The position numbers and the translations under genes are program-made. A stretch of DNA of 64,000 nucleotides from contig NZ_MU158689.1 of NCBI RefSeq assembly GCF_015209965.1, positions 1,745,522-1,809,521 on the forward strand, written 5' to 3'. Below, one piece after another: positions 63,979-64,000 of this stretch; position 1 is the stretch's first letter; each line of letters opens with the position of its first letter. The notes under the pieces are model-generated. The model was not told where the DNA came from, searched no databases, and was given only the letters and a program-made list of their open reading frames with translations. Origin of the DNA: Sphingobacterium pedocola. GTDB lineage: Bacteria; Bacteroidota; Bacteroidia; Sphingobacteriales; Sphingobacteriaceae.

Positions 63979-64000
63979 ATACGTTAGATCATTAATCCGC

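Noticed and set aside
1..64000. tRNA, rRNA, CRISPR, insertion sequences or prophage genes
   Set aside because: I saw no cloverleaf, repeat-spacer series, transposase or phage structural motifs while reading both strands.

Overview
The window is chromosomal DNA from a member of the phylum Bacteroidota, most likely the family Sphingobacteriaceae. The evidence is SusC/SusD outer-membrane nutrient importers, FecI/FecR-type sigma and anti-sigma pairs, many lipoproteins with a Cys lipobox, -7 boxes of the Bacteroidota form TAnnTTTG, mostly A-rich translation starts without Shine-Dalgarno sequences, and a DnaE polymerase carrying its own proofreading exonuclease domain. The genus cannot be fixed from this sequence alone. 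I see no rRNA, tRNA, CRISPR array, integrase, transposase or prophage gene.

Layout. 1-4830 (minus): ECF sigma factor, FecR anti-sigma and a SusC-like receptor cut by the window edge. 5120-12730: two exported proteins of unknown role, an SGNH hydrolase, a cstA/sugar-isomerase pair, an SGNH pseudogene and a small glycine-rich protein. 12779-24762: mainly housekeeping and maintenance genes (nuclease, MutS-like ATPase, AsmA-like protein, nitroreductase with a monooxygenase, a degenerate DEAD-box protein, PepF, a barstar-like protein, a MoxR/VWA pair). 24971-35325: a carbohydrate or peptidoglycan-fragment uptake region. A susCD pair (minus) faces a murQ-sigma-FecR-receptor operon (plus) across a 643-base spacer that holds several RNA hairpins. 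35393-40161: small stress or accessory proteins (VOC, SRPBCC, DoxX-like, a GlxA-type regulator, three DUF1801-type proteins). 40516-45400: two glycoside hydrolases and a dicarboxylate symporter. 45588-63978: core genes, including ychF, mazG, trpS, a deoxynucleoside kinase, kdsB, an FKBP isomerase, a glycosyltransferase, trxA, dnaE and an OmpA-type lipoprotein.

How the parts fit. Two sigma/anti-sigma pairs and three TonB-dependent receptors point to substrate-sensed import of glycans. MurQ links the second locus to MurNAc-6-phosphate breakdown and so perhaps to peptidoglycan turnover products. The signalling receptor of that locus (32705-35325) is split by a single-base frameshift, so sensing may be lost unless this is a sequencing error. 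An SGNH-hydrolase relic at 11766-12070 has a similar single-base loss in an A run.

The most unusual items are the structured leader in front of susC (29630-29930), the DEAD-box protein that has lost motifs II, V and VI, the polymerase-exonuclease fusion, and two long near-perfect palindromes with a shared core. Functional names rest on motif recognition by eye; no database search was run.
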